Shown one piece after another: positions 38,523-48,557 of a stretch of DNA of 64,000 bases. The DNA is taken from NCBI GenBank assembly GCA_003956705.1, contig QZCP01000179.1, positions 105,507-169,506 on the forward strand. Reading direction: 5' to 3'. Both the position numbers and the translations under genes were made by a program. The first letter of the stretch is position 1, and each line of letters begins with the position of its first letter. The notes beneath the pieces were generated by a model, which saw only the letters and a list, made by a program, of their open reading frames with translations, ran no database searches and was not told the origin of the DNA. The stretch comes from Brevipalpus yothersi (Eukaryota > Arthropoda > Arachnida > Trombidiformes > Tenuipalpidae).

Positions 38523-38810
38523 ATGCCTTTGGTTTTCAATCTTTCATATCTAGACGATAGAACCCTTGAAGAACTGATAAGAAAGACGGAAGATTTGCTT
38601 GAAAATTTTCCACAAGAAAACAATTTGTTGAAAGAGATACTGAATCTAGAAAAACAATTCTCTCTTGGTTTCATAGAAAATTCTGGTATTATTCACAAAA
38701 GTTTCAATCAAACGTCTTCCGAGAATTGGATGTTTGATGTGTTCCTATTCCTACAATTGAAGGATCATTTCCTCTCTTTCTCAAGAGAAAATGACAAAAA
38801 ATTGGCTTAA
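38523..38810 (+). CDS. Hypothetical small protein, 95 residues
   Basis: An uninterrupted frame starts at ATG and is rich in charged and hydrophobic residues with helical periodicity (LEELIRKTEDLLENF). It ends just before MCM7 homology resumes near 38870. No family is recognised and no splice structure supports it. It may be a short gene carried in the interrupting block, or an old exon. Confidence 0.3.
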   Translation: MPLVFNLSYLDDRTLEELIRKTEDLLENFPQENNLLKEILNLEKQFSLGFIENSGIIHKSFNQTSSENWMFDVFLFLQLKDHFLSFSRENDKKLA

Positions 38811-39920
38811 AATTATTGCTTGCTCAATAAATCATTTCTATTTCGTCTTCCAACCCATGTCAATACACAACTGATAGAGGATCCTCTGGTGTTGAATTAA
38901 CAGCCAATGTGATCGGAGATCAGATGACTGGAAGAATGATTCTGGAAGGAGGTGCACTTGGGCTCGCTGATCAAGGTATAAGTTGTATCGATGAGTTTGA
39001 CGAAATGATGGATGCTGATCGAACTGGTATCCGAGAGGTGATTGAACAACAAGCTATATCCATAGCTGAAGCAGGCATCCTAACCACTTTGAACGCTCGA
39101 GTTTCAGTATTTGCTGGTGCTAATCCTGTTTATGGTCGCTATAATCGCAAAAAGACGCCGAGCAGAACGTTCAGCTACCAACTGCCTTACTTTCAAGATT
39201 TGATCTCATCTGATTAATTCGAGATCGTCCTCATCGAGAAAATGATCCCCGACTCTCTCAATTTATTGCCTTTTTTCCCCAAAATAGTTCTCAACCAGCA
39301 ACAGATTTCAAACCTCTTGATATGCGAACTATGAGAAGATACTCTGCCGCTTGTAAGAAGATTGAGCCAATCATTCCTGACAATTGTGAGATCCTAACAG
39401 ATCACATGGTCGATGCTTATATCGAAATGCGAAAAGTTGCTAGAAATCGATCTAGAGATACAATATCACCTCAGCAAGTAGTCTTTCGGCGATTATCTGT
39501 CTCGCCACTGCTAGGGTGAGTTAATTGAGCTCGCCTAATTTGAATTATATTTTTCTTAACGAATAACTGAATTTTTCTTTCTCTTTTCCATTCTCAGGCT
39601 CATCTACGTCTCTCTAACCATGTCACTAGTTCTGATGTTGATGAGGCCATCCAATTTGATAATGGCAATACTTTGGATGTTGAAAACATCATTGAAGAGA
39701 ATCGAGGATATTCAGCTTCTGTGAGAATATACAATACAATCATGGGATTATTCCAAAATTATGGACCTGAGGCTAAAGAAATTCTTTATGTTGAAGCTTT
39801 AGAAGAATGTTTGAATAGAGGTTTCACTTGGATGAGTTTGAAGAAGCAGTACAGGAACATGAAGTGCAAAATCTTTTAATCGTAAACACTGAGAAAACTC
39901 ACATTTATCGAGTTCTTTAA

Positions 39921-41419
39921 TAACTATTGGCTGGACAATTGGACCAATTTACTTTCTTCCCCCATACACACACTGAGATCGGGCACACTCATTCATCTAC
40001 GAATTTTACTGGCCTTCTGCCACTAATAATCCGATAATGTTTTAAAAATCATCTCATTGCTCCAATGATAAACTAATTATTTTAAAAGAAAATTAATTTG
40101 TTAATGTAGCATTGACTAAAATTCTCAAGTAACAAAAAAAATGTGAGAAGGTATCAGTGCCAAAGATATTTACCAAATCGATGTGTGGGAATCCTTGTCA
40201 GATTGAAATAAGAATCCGAATCAAGACATCTGGTTTTCGAGCATCCTGGCAGTCATCGGAGAGAAAATTAAATTAAACGCTCATCTATCATCATATTAAT
40301 CCCCCGAAAGTTTGGAAAACATCATGAATTCGCTTAGGATCGGGAATCGTTGTAAAAAAGATCAAAATAATACCCATACACTTGAAACCAGAGCTTTTCT
40401 TCTCTCTGTTTGATGAACTGTCGATATGTACACTAATCATGATAAGTCATGATCATTATCTCTTTGGTGTGTGTGTTGCCACAATCGGTTGATTCAATTG
40501 TGTGCATACACATTAAAAACAATCGATCACAAACATTTCAATTGTTTTTCCTATCCAGCTGATTTGATTCAATAATTGCCCAACCCATGTTTTAATAATT
40601 ATAATTCATTTTTTTTCTTTCCCTATCTTGCCTTAAAAACTGAAAACCTCTCACATTTTGTGTGTGTGTGTGTGTATGTTTGTGTTTTGTGTATCTCACA
40701 ATCATCATTATTATTTTGATTGATTTTTGATGATTTAAAGAGAGAAAGAGAAAGTGGAAACTTCAACAGTAACAGCAGCAACAACAACAACTGCAACTTA
40801 AATTGTTTTGATGATCGGTTGTTGATAACTTTTCCTCTCTTCTTTTGCAAACCGATTCACTTCACTTCACTTTGTTTTGCCATTTACTTTTGTTTACTTT
40901 ATCACCACAACACTTGAAAGAGAGAGAAGATCAATTGTCTTCAATTGTTATTGATAATAGTTGATAGTTGAAAGTCCAGCAAGGAAGAAAGTGATTCAAT
41001 TAATTAACTGTGCAGTGTCTGTTGGTGTATGTCTACTACCGGTGATGATAATCACCATTATATTGTCTTGTGTGTGTATGTCAACGTGGTATGGTCAACC
41101 TTCTGATCAATCGGCGTGGACATTGGTGTAAATCATCTCTTTTTTATTCGTTGTCAAGTAATCATTTAATCGTCTTATTGATGATCAATTTTGATTAATT
41201 GTTTTTGGAGTTGACAAATATTCTTTCTGTTTTGAAACTTTTGCTCTGAAATTTGTCTCGGGATTCACTGTTAAAAATAACTCTGTAATTATAACAATAT
41301 CAACTTGCTCAAACTTTTAAAGAGAAAAGGTTCGTGAAATATTTTGGCCAAAGAGTATCAGCAACTGTGATCTTTAAATACAATTACCTAAATTGTATTA
41401 TTTTGTATATGAATGTAAA
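39921..41419. other. Spacer and 5' region of the MOSPD2-like gene
   Basis: No gene is seen. TG-rich runs occur at 40664-40685, and a (CAG/CAA)-like patch at about 40760-40795. The leader of the CRAL-TRIO gene lies somewhere before 41420. Confidence 0.5.
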
Positions 41420-42250
41420 ATGAGTGTGGATCAAGAAACTCATCAAGATAAAATAATTAAACTCAAACGTCTATTTCTTGATGAAATCGCATCTGATCGT
41501 GATTCCTATCATGACGATGATATTGAAAGAATAAATTTGGACGATTGGAATGTGGAAAGATATCTGCTCCACTGTAAAGACGATGTACATACCGCTTTGA
41601 CAATGCTAAAAGAATCAATGAAATGGCGTAAATCATATGGTGTCAATGATTTAAAAGAAACCGATTTTCCTCGTGAATATTACACTTCCGGCTCATTTTT
41701 TTCCTATGCACCAGACAAGAAAGGCAATGAAATGATATATATTCGTGGTAAATTGCATCGTAAAATAGCGGAATGGTCTGAATTGAAGAAAAAATTTTTC
41801 GTATTCAAAATTAATCAACTTGATCGACGCAATGGTGGCCGAAGATATGCTGCTTTTTGGGATTGTGAAGGTGCTGGCTTGTGTAATGTTGATATGGACA
41901 CATTATCATTCATGTTGACAACAGTTTCCCAATATTTTCCGTATGGATTGGAATACGTTCTGATCGTTGATCTACCTCTAGTGTTAACAGCTCTCTACAA
42001 TATAGCCAAACGATGGGTCCCCGAATATTATCAACGGCTAGCTATCATTATCAATCGAGATAAGGTGACCGACCATATTGATCGAAATAATTTGCCACAA
42101 TATTTGGGTGGTGTCTGTAAGATGGACGAAAAGTATCCACCGCCTGGTGTTGTATCAGCTCAAGAGATTGAAAAACGTTACAATTTGCCTCCTGGTTCTG
42201 CAGATAAATTGGAAACACACCTGAAGCAATACTGTTTATCAAATAGCTAG
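41420..42250 (+). CDS. CRAL-TRIO domain protein, MOSPD2-like
   Basis: One exon encodes 276 residues from ATG at 41420, with another in-frame ATG at 41393. CRAL-TRIO (Sec14-type) domains carry hydrophobic lipids between membranes. An N-terminal helical part (DVHTALTMLKESMKWRKSYG) is followed by the lipid-binding fold, with RYAAFWDCEGAGLCNVDMD, YVLIVDLPLVLTALYNIAK and the closing NLPQYLGGVC. MOSPD2 itself continues into an MSP domain and a membrane anchor at the ER. Here the frame stops soon after CRAL-TRIO and no MSP exon is seen downstream, so this is either a short paralogue or a soluble relative. AATAAA at 42366-42371 fits its 3' end. Confidence 0.82.
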   Translation: MSVDQETHQDKIIKLKRLFLDEIASDRDSYHDDDIERINLDDWNVERYLLHCKDDVHTALTMLKESMKWRKSYGVNDLKETDFPREYYTSGSFFSYAPDKKGNEMIYIRGKLHRKIAEWSELKKKFFVFKINQLDRRNGGRRYAAFWDCEGAGLCNVDMDTLSFMLTTVSQYFPYGLEYVLIVDLPLVLTALYNIAKRWVPEYYQRLAIIINRDKVTDHIDRNNLPQYLGGVCKMDEKYPPPGVVSAQEIEKRYNLPPGSADKLETHLKQYCLSNS

Positions 42251-42365
42251 CGGAAGTTGACGCTTCTACAATATAGAGCGGGAAGCAGAGAATCCGATTT
42301 CACTATGAAACCTGGAATATTGATTTTTTTATCATTATTAATCGAATGAAAAAAAGTTAAGGTAG

Positions 42366-42371
42366 AATAAA
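42366..42371 (+). promoter_or_regulatory. Poly(A) signal of the MOSPD2-like gene
   Basis: AATAAA lies 116 nt after the stop codon. It supports a transcript end here and therefore the lack of a downstream MSP exon. Confidence 0.6.
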
Positions 42372-42718
42372 GTATTTAATCTTGAAGACTAATTACAATA
42401 GAAGCTGGTCAGGTTAAAACTTATTCTCACTCTACACGTTCAGTGCGAGTTTTCAGCTGTGATCTGGTAACTTCATCAGAGTCACATTCAAAAAACTTTC
42501 AAGGAGCATTTAAATCCAGTTGGATTAATCATTTCGATTTGCTCATTCTCTGCAATTTTTAATAGTAATTTTTTTTAAGATGATGATGAAAGATGGAATG
42601 AACGAGTCAACCAAAAATTACATATCGATAATTTGGTACAAAGTCACATGGTGTTAGACCGGCCGATATCGTGTAACAGGAGAGATCAATGTACCCGTGT
42701 AATGGGTAAGAGAGTAAA

Positions 42719-44043
42719 TCATATGTAAACTAGATGGATTCTGATACCTTTTACATGATACAACTCAGGCTCGTTTCCCTTATAAGGATCTGAACATAGA
42801 ATGTCCAGAAAATTTATGTGAGGAAAAATTTGTTGAATTGAAAAGAGAATCTCATTCCGAGCATCCAGTTCAGATGGTTGGCAGCCGTTGAAAAGAAAAC
42901 CAATAACACGTCCATCATCAACAGGAAAATCGAGACTTTCCTTGAAAGTGATAAGTTTCGCAACTGGATGCTCAGATTCGAGAAGATTTTCGATGGAAAT
43001 AATTGCAGCTCTTACATTTTCCCCAGCAAATGCGATGCTGACTGATTGTTTTACAGGATTCTGAGCTTGCTGCGAGTCAGATTTCAACTCCTTTATCAGC
43101 AACTTGGAACGTTCGTTCAAAAGAACCCCAGAGACAGCAATGTTCTTATCTTTCAAAAAATTTTCAATTGTGTGAATAAAGAAAGGCACTACGTTTAAAT
43201 GGATGAGTGATTTTATGGGAAAATTTGGGTCATCTAGATTCCCGCCAATACTTTCCTCCATGTCCCAATCAGTGAGTATTATCTTGGTGTCTGTGGTCCA
43301 TCGGTGTAGGTTTAGTCCATCGAAACCTTTGCTCACACATGAATCAAAAATGGGTGGCTTTCTCATCAGATCGGGAATATTTTTCTTTGAGGTGAAGCCA
43401 AGAATTTTGCTGGCCAAATCAAGTGAAAAGTCCATCTGTTTTTGTTCGATCATCAGAGAGACTTGATTAGCCGATAGTAAATAAGGTGTGATCAAAGATT
43501 CCAATTGATAGCCAAATGTACCCAGAGTGAGAAGATTGTCAGATTCCAGATCAGACAAGAAGGAGCCAAAGGATCGACGAAGATCACGTCTTGGAAGATA
43601 TTGAAATTCATCTCCATTCTTGAGATGAAAATAAAGACCTGGCATTTTCGGACGGCCTACAAGGAATGAGGTAAATCGAATACAATTTTATCACCATACT
43701 GTTAACGCTATTCTTTCACTTCAGCTATTATTTCACTTCAACTATTCTCTAACTCTTACATCTCGATGCTAACAAAAATGATAGTTGTAAGTGACAAGAA
43801 TGGAGAGTTGGACTCAATAACCCCTATACATCGCTAAAGAGCCAGCATACCTGAACGAATATCTCTTTTCTTCATCACAATTGTAACTGAGGAATAAGCT
43901 TTGATCGTAGGATATCTTCTGGCAAGCCAGTAGGAAGCTTCCTCTCTCCATGCTGGACAAGCAAGTTTACAATGGTACACATCACGAGGCTCGAGGAGCC
44001 CAAAAATTTTGTCCATAATCAGGGGCAAAGCAATTCGATCCAT
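42719..44043 (-). CDS. FBXO22-like F-box/FIST protein, copy 1
   Basis: Two minus-strand exons (44043-43851, 43656-42719) close in frame to 376 residues. The first exon encodes an F-box (LIMDKIFGLLEPRDVYHCKL, then PAWREEA), which binds Skp1 in SCF ubiquitin ligases. The second encodes a FIST-type region: KIILTDWDMEES, then SVSIAFAGENVRAAIISIENL and VIGFLFNGCQP. This order and the SIAFAGE-type motif resemble FBXO22. Together with 44823-46025 it forms a tandem pair on the same strand; the two share DDPNFPIKSL-type segments and IAFAGE. Substrate unknown. Confidence 0.78.
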
Positions 44044-44340
44044 CTCGCTGATCAAAAGACAGCTCCTTTTTGGTCGTGTACAAATATTCTCAGAGGAACT
44101 TCATCGATAAAAGATTACTTTAAAGTCAATAGTTTCTTATACAAAGTGGATTATTCACCTAAAAAGAGTTATACCAAAAGGCTTAAATTTCTTGCCAGTA
44201 ACATGTGTATTTCATTAACGGTATTTTATCCCCCTTTTGGTTATAAATTGTATTCTTTAACTAAAAAGGATTACATTTAACAGCGCCGTTGACAACACAG
44301 GTGATAAAATGTTTTAATCTAGTGAAGTATTTATCTTATC

Positions 44341-44760
44341 TCAATCTACTTTGGAAACATGTAACATGGTTGGAGAAAAACTTTCGAATAAGGGAAAAAA
44401 TAAAAATCGGATAGTTGCTATGGGAATGGGTGAAAAATTCAATTTGAAGCAGATAACTTGCTGAGAGGAAAATGGGTACTTTTTCAGAAAATTTCGAGCT
44501 TTATTGGGAACATCTGAAATTGAAAACATTTTTGGGTACCCTAGTATCCAGGGTACTTAAGAGGGTAGATAATTACACATCATTCTCAGCAAAAGCAATG
44601 CAGAGACAGCTGAACGATTCCAATTTTTCCGATTTCGGATTCCAAATTGAATTCCAAGTCCGACAGAATTACTATAGCGACAGACATCAACGATTCATTT
44701 ACAATTTTGTTATACTGTTTGATGATATAATTTCAATGGACACGGCTCTTCATAGTATCG
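44341..44760 (-). pseudogene. Fossil third FBXO22-like copy
   Basis: Read on the minus strand in two frames, this matches copy 2. SEKLESFSCLCIAFAENDV lines up with its SEKLKSSSCLSIAFAGEAV. DVPNKARNFLKKYPFSSQQV lines up with DVSKKLRDFRQSIHFPVNDQ. A weak piece upstream (SVAIVILSDLEFNL) matches the segment before it. At least one frame change and a stop separate the pieces, and the F-box part is missing. A plus-strand open frame over the same bases is antisense chance. Confidence 0.75.
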
Positions 44761-44822
44761 AGAGCCAATCATTTAGAAAGAATGATAAGCAGCCTGTCTT
44801 CTTTAAATGAGGAGGAGATAGA

Positions 44823-46025
44823 TTAGATTCGGATCAAACGAATTTCCAAACCTTCGCTCAGGAAATCTTCAGATCCAAATGTAGGTCTATAACGATCATT
44901 GCACTCAATTTGAGAAAAGTTTGTAAGAGGAAAAAATTCTTTGACCAGAGAGTACATTTGTGTCCAATCTTCGCAAGAGGAGTAGCGGTAAAGAAAAAAG
45001 CCAATCAATCGCTGATCGTTCACTGGAAAATGAATACTTTGACGAAAATCTCGTAATTTCTTAGAAACATCTTCGAGATCGAATAAATTTTCAATATAAA
45101 GTGTAGCTGATTTCACAGCTTCTCCAGCAAAAGCAATACTGAGACAACTTGAAGACTTCAATTTTTCAGAACCTCGATTTTTGAATGATAATTCTGAATA
45201 TTCTTGCAGTAGTACATATGAGGAAGCAATGTTTTCTCGCTTCTCTAAAAAGCTTTTCAATGGTAGATAATCAGCAAGATTCCAATTATCAACAAAATTG
45301 ATGAGACATTTGATTGGAAAATTTGGATCATCTATGTCTGAGTCAATAGATTCCTCAGAATTCCAATCTATCAGAAAGATCTTTGTTTCTGTTGCGTATC
45401 GATCTATTTTGAAGCCATGGAAAAGTTTTTTCAAGTAGAATGAATATGTGTATGGTCTCTGGTTTTCAGAGAAACTAGAGATCCTAGGAACTCGAAGTAA
45501 ATCAATACCTAAATCTGGACTTATAATCCTCACATATGGACAATCCACATCGATGTGAGGAAGCAGCTCATCATTGTTAACCAGGAATGCAAAAAGAGAA
45601 TCGGAGAACAATTGCCTGACAGGTTGATTTACGTTAAAATTTGGCGAGTAACGATATCCATCACCTGTGTTCAGATGCCGATAAGCAAAGTAGTATTGAT
45701 GTAAAACAGCATCAGGCTGATCATCCATTTCTTTATCAACTTCCTTTTTCATTCTTTCAAAAACATGAGTCCATTCATTCTTCTGAAGAATAGATGAATC
45801 AGGAGCAAGTTCTTCATCTTCAACCAACGGTAAGTCAGCATTTCCGCATGCAGATGATTCAACCAAGGCACATACTCTTATTGCTGGACACTTTTGACGC
45901 CATTGTTGGCCGTGCTCTCGCCACAATGGGAAAACAATTTCACAATTATAAATATCGCGAGGCTCCAGATGCTTGAATACTTTCTCAAGTATATGATGAT
46001 AAGTTGCCAAAGTATCTAAATTCAT
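44823..46025 (-). CDS. FBXO22-like F-box/FIST protein, copy 2
   Basis: A single exon encodes 400 residues from ATG at 46025. It holds an F-box (ILEKVFKHLEPRDIYNCEIV, then PLWREHG) and a FIST-like region (KIFLIDWNSEES, DDPNFPIKCLINF, LSIAFAGEAVKSATLYIENL, RLIGFFLYRYSSCEDW). Copy 1 has an intron after the F-box and this copy does not. An acidic/Pro insert (VEDEELAPDSS) after the F-box is absent from copy 1. FBXO22-family proteins recruit substrates to SCF ubiquitin ligase. The two genes are diverged overall, so the duplication is old. Confidence 0.8.
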   Translation of the reverse strand: MNLDTLATYHHILEKVFKHLEPRDIYNCEIVFPLWREHGQQWRQKCPAIRVCALVESSACGNADLPLVEDEELAPDSSILQKNEWTHVFERMKKEVDKEMDDQPDAVLHQYYFAYRHLNTGDGYRYSPNFNVNQPVRQLFSDSLFAFLVNNDELLPHIDVDCPYVRIISPDLGIDLLRVPRISSFSENQRPYTYSFYLKKLFHGFKIDRYATETKIFLIDWNSEESIDSDIDDPNFPIKCLINFVDNWNLADYLPLKSFLEKRENIASSYVLLQEYSELSFKNRGSEKLKSSSCLSIAFAGEAVKSATLYIENLFDLEDVSKKLRDFRQSIHFPVNDQRLIGFFLYRYSSCEDWTQMYSLVKEFFPLTNFSQIECNDRYRPTFGSEDFLSEGLEIRLIRI

Positions 46026-46097
46026 GTTGAACACCAGAAAATCGGTTGAGACTATTTAGACAAACTTAGCCCAAAAAGCTCAAAAAACCAAAACAAA

Positions 46098-46259
46098 CCA
46101 GAGGGCGCTGTCCATGATGAGGGCGCTGCTTGACAATGATATATTCAAGTAGAAAGTAGCGCCACTAAGCGGATAGCACACTAAATAGGCTGCAACCTTG
46201 TACGCTAGGCAGCCTATTTTCGATACTAGCGTCCTCTGTATAAACACAGCGCCATCTAG
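46098..46259. promoter_or_regulatory. Cluster of CTCF-like motifs
   Basis: Four copies of an AGNGGCGCT-type core lie within 162 bp: CCAGAGGGCGCTG at 46098-46110 and TGAGGGCGCTG at 46118-46128 (plus), and TAGTGGCGCTA at 46157-46167 and CTAGATGGCGCTG at 46247-46259 (minus). A fifth variant, AGAGGACGCTAG, lies near 46228-46239 (minus). The core resembles the CTCF/dCTCF binding site. Orientations converge (two plus, then minus). The cluster sits just upstream of FBXO22-like copy 2 and may insulate it from the p24 gene. This is motif evidence only. Confidence 0.5.
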
Positions 46260-46299
46260 ATTTATTGGGTTTAGCTCAGAACTGCATTGGCTATGTTAG

Positions 46300-46885
46300 G
46301 TCGAGTTCGTTGCAAAATTTTTGCCTAATTCTACCATGAAATGAATTTTCTTTCGTGAAAAAGTTATTTGTTTCTACAATCCAGGCTCAAACCTGAGAAA
46401 ACCGGGTCTTTCTAGCCCATTTTATGGATAAACGACTTTGTTGGGCTTTTTAGGCTTTTTGGGTTTTTTGTCTTTTTAGTCCTAACCGATTTTCTGGGTT
46501 AGGAAGATTGTCAAACAGCTGAGAAAATACATGCATACATACACAAAATTGTTGTAACAACAAGAATCAAAACTGTGCCAAGTGAACTGGCAATACTGAC
46601 TCGAGTCGACAGCTTTTGCCGCACACTGACACTAGTGAGCCAGCCAAATTTGATCCATTAATGGTCGAACAAAAATTATTCCAAAAGTTATTCAATCAAC
46701 TTACAAACATTTATCTGGGATGATCTTTCGTTAAAACGAGAGAAGTAAAACATGACTTGATGGGAAGGGAATAAGTTGGAAAGGCACACATGAGAAAATC
46801 ACATACAAGTCAGTACAAAGCTCAATTGGTTATCAATGAGACAATAATTTGGTGGGTTTATGGAAAATTTTGAACTGCATCTTTT
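46300..46885. other. Spacer, no gene seen
   Basis: This is the 3' flank of the p24 gene and the far upstream flank of FBXO22-like copy 2. It has an unusual run of GGGTTTTT/TTAGGCTTTTTGG words at 46385-46505 that reads like a degenerate short repeat. No coding signal. Confidence 0.45.
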
Positions 46886-48035
46886 TCATGCTCTCGGCTT
46901 TCCACTCAAATTTGCTTTATCAAAGTCAAAAAAGTTTCTAACAACATATACTTGAATGAAGCCTGTTAAAATTACGATGAGACACTGAGCAAGTGACCAG
47001 TTTTGAATATAACGATTGTTCCCTTCAACCAGGTACCAATCATGTGAGTGATGCCGCCGTGATTGATCCAAACTTTTAAGCATTGATCCGATATTATGAT
47101 CCACATTGGCCAGAGATGTCTAACAAAGAAAACACACAAGATTAAATCAAAATAATCCACCAGACCATCAGACCTTAACAATGGTCCACTTACCGTAAAG
47201 TTTGACACTGTCACATCAGCTGACGTCAATTCTTCAATATAAGATTCCCACTCATCACGACGATAAGAGGCAACGTAAAGGCTGACCAACTTTGAAGCGA
47301 ACCGAGATAATGAGTTGTCGATACAGAATTGATAATAGCCTGGTGAAGATATAAAAGATAATAGACATTAATAATAGTAATTCTAAGCTCAAAATTCCAT
47401 CAACTTCAATAAGAACCCAGACAAGAGAGCTCTAGTGGAACCAGCTGAGCTAACACATCAATCCAATTGATCAGAGCATTGTGATCAATTGGTGGTGAAA
47501 TAAATTCAGATTTACCTTCCATTTTAACTGAATTATCTTCATGTTCCGCGCTCTCTTGCCACTGATACGGAAGAATCACTTGTCCAGCGGGATTACGAAT
47601 AAGGAAACCAGCTTTACCATCGCCGCCTCTCATGGCCTGTCCAAGCAATAAAAGAGAGAAAGAGAGAAAACCGTCAATTACAAATTGTAATTTACAATTA
47701 CATACATCAACATGCATCAACACATGGTATCACCATCACTTGCACACACAACACACAATAGAAAAACATGTTCTAAATGACAATCCAGACACACTACAAG
47801 TACATACCTGAAATGCCACGTAGAGAGTAGAATGCTGCTGGACATGCTGATAGAAGCATTCCTCTTTGGCCGCATCAACATGTATCTTAAACTCATATGC
47901 ATAGCCCAATTTATCTTGAGCTTCTTGTGGAGTATATGTTTCACTGATGATCGGTAAACATTGCCACACTAAGAGTATCAAGGAAAGTAATAAAAATTCG
48001 TTAAAACATTTTGATATCAACAGATCGATAGCCAT
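46886..48035 (-). CDS. p24/TMED cargo receptor (logjam/TMED6-like)
   Basis: Four minus-strand exons (48035-47808, 47636-47516, 47339-47194, 47119-46886) close in frame to 242 residues. p24 proteins shuttle between ER and Golgi and help sort cargo into COPI/COPII vesicles. The model shows a signal peptide, then a GOLD domain with the expected Cys pair (KEECFYQHVQQHSTLYVAFQ and YYQFCIDNSLS), then a coiled-coil neck. One membrane helix near the C-terminus follows (SLAQCLIVILTGFIQVYVVR) and a short tail. The tail has the FF motif used for COPII (NFFDFD) but no terminal KK signal for COPI. The RGGDGKAGFLIRNP stretch is like the logjam branch. Confidence 0.88.
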
Positions 48036-48557
48036 CGCACGTTTAACAACATAACAGTGTTATGATAACACCAAAAACTTATCACAACACATTCAGTAAG
48101 AGAGAGAGAAAGAAGAGAGAGAGAGCTGAAAGACCAGAACGTGTCAGAGAGCAGAAGCAGTATCATTTACAGTTATTCACAGAATAGTAGCATCATGCAG
48201 CATCAGTATCAGAAGAAGATGTGAGAGAGAGAGAGAGAAAAAAAGTCGGCTTCAATGGCCCTTCTTTTTTTCATCTTTGCCCACCTCTTCGGAATACACA
48301 CTATCCAGAATACGGAAGTGAACAGAACTACCATGAACTTGAAACACAAAACTTGGGCACACACACACACATACACACACTTGAACGCTGAACTGATCAC
48401 TTATATAACAACAACAAAATTTTGTTAACAATTCCGACAAAGTTGAAGGATTAAAAAAGTTTGTGGTCTAGTGATCTATCTATCTTTCTCTCTTTTTCTC
48501 CATCGAAAAGTGAGAGGAAAGTTACCTTTCTCTCTCCGTGCGAATGACTTTTGTGCC
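48036..48557. other. Divergent spacer between p24 and spätzle-like genes
   Basis: About 0.5 kb lies between two genes transcribed apart. It contains two short GA-rich tracts (48101-48125, 48219-48245) and an AC-rich run at 48360-48380. Both promoters must be here. Confidence 0.6.

Larger units (their letters stand above)
34018..39920 (+). pseudogene. Decayed MCM7 replication helicase, split by about 3.8 kb
   Basis: The left part (34018-35060) matches MCM7 from the N-terminal domain (LKYGNDLQALIERKK, KYPPQLMRS) through the zinc ribbon (CDKCG, CPSSEC) to SLSIAPENGQDLKEAFLLV. Frameshifts lie near 34400, 34485, 34675 and 34910. The right part (38870-39920) resumes at RGSSGVELTANV. It keeps Walker B (CIDEFDEM), ILTTLNAR and the SRFD arginine finger, and ends with HIYRVL. 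It has a Trp-to-TGA at 39211-39213 and more frameshifts. About 40 residues including Walker A are absent between the parts. Introns remain (acceptors at 34017 and about 39597), so this is not a retrocopy. Functional MCM7 must be elsewhere, since it is essential for replication. Confidence 0.9.

Noticed and set aside
44472..44810. 112-residue plus-strand frame
   Set aside because: The minus strand of this interval matches FBXO22-like copy 2, so the plus frame is antisense of a fossil copy.
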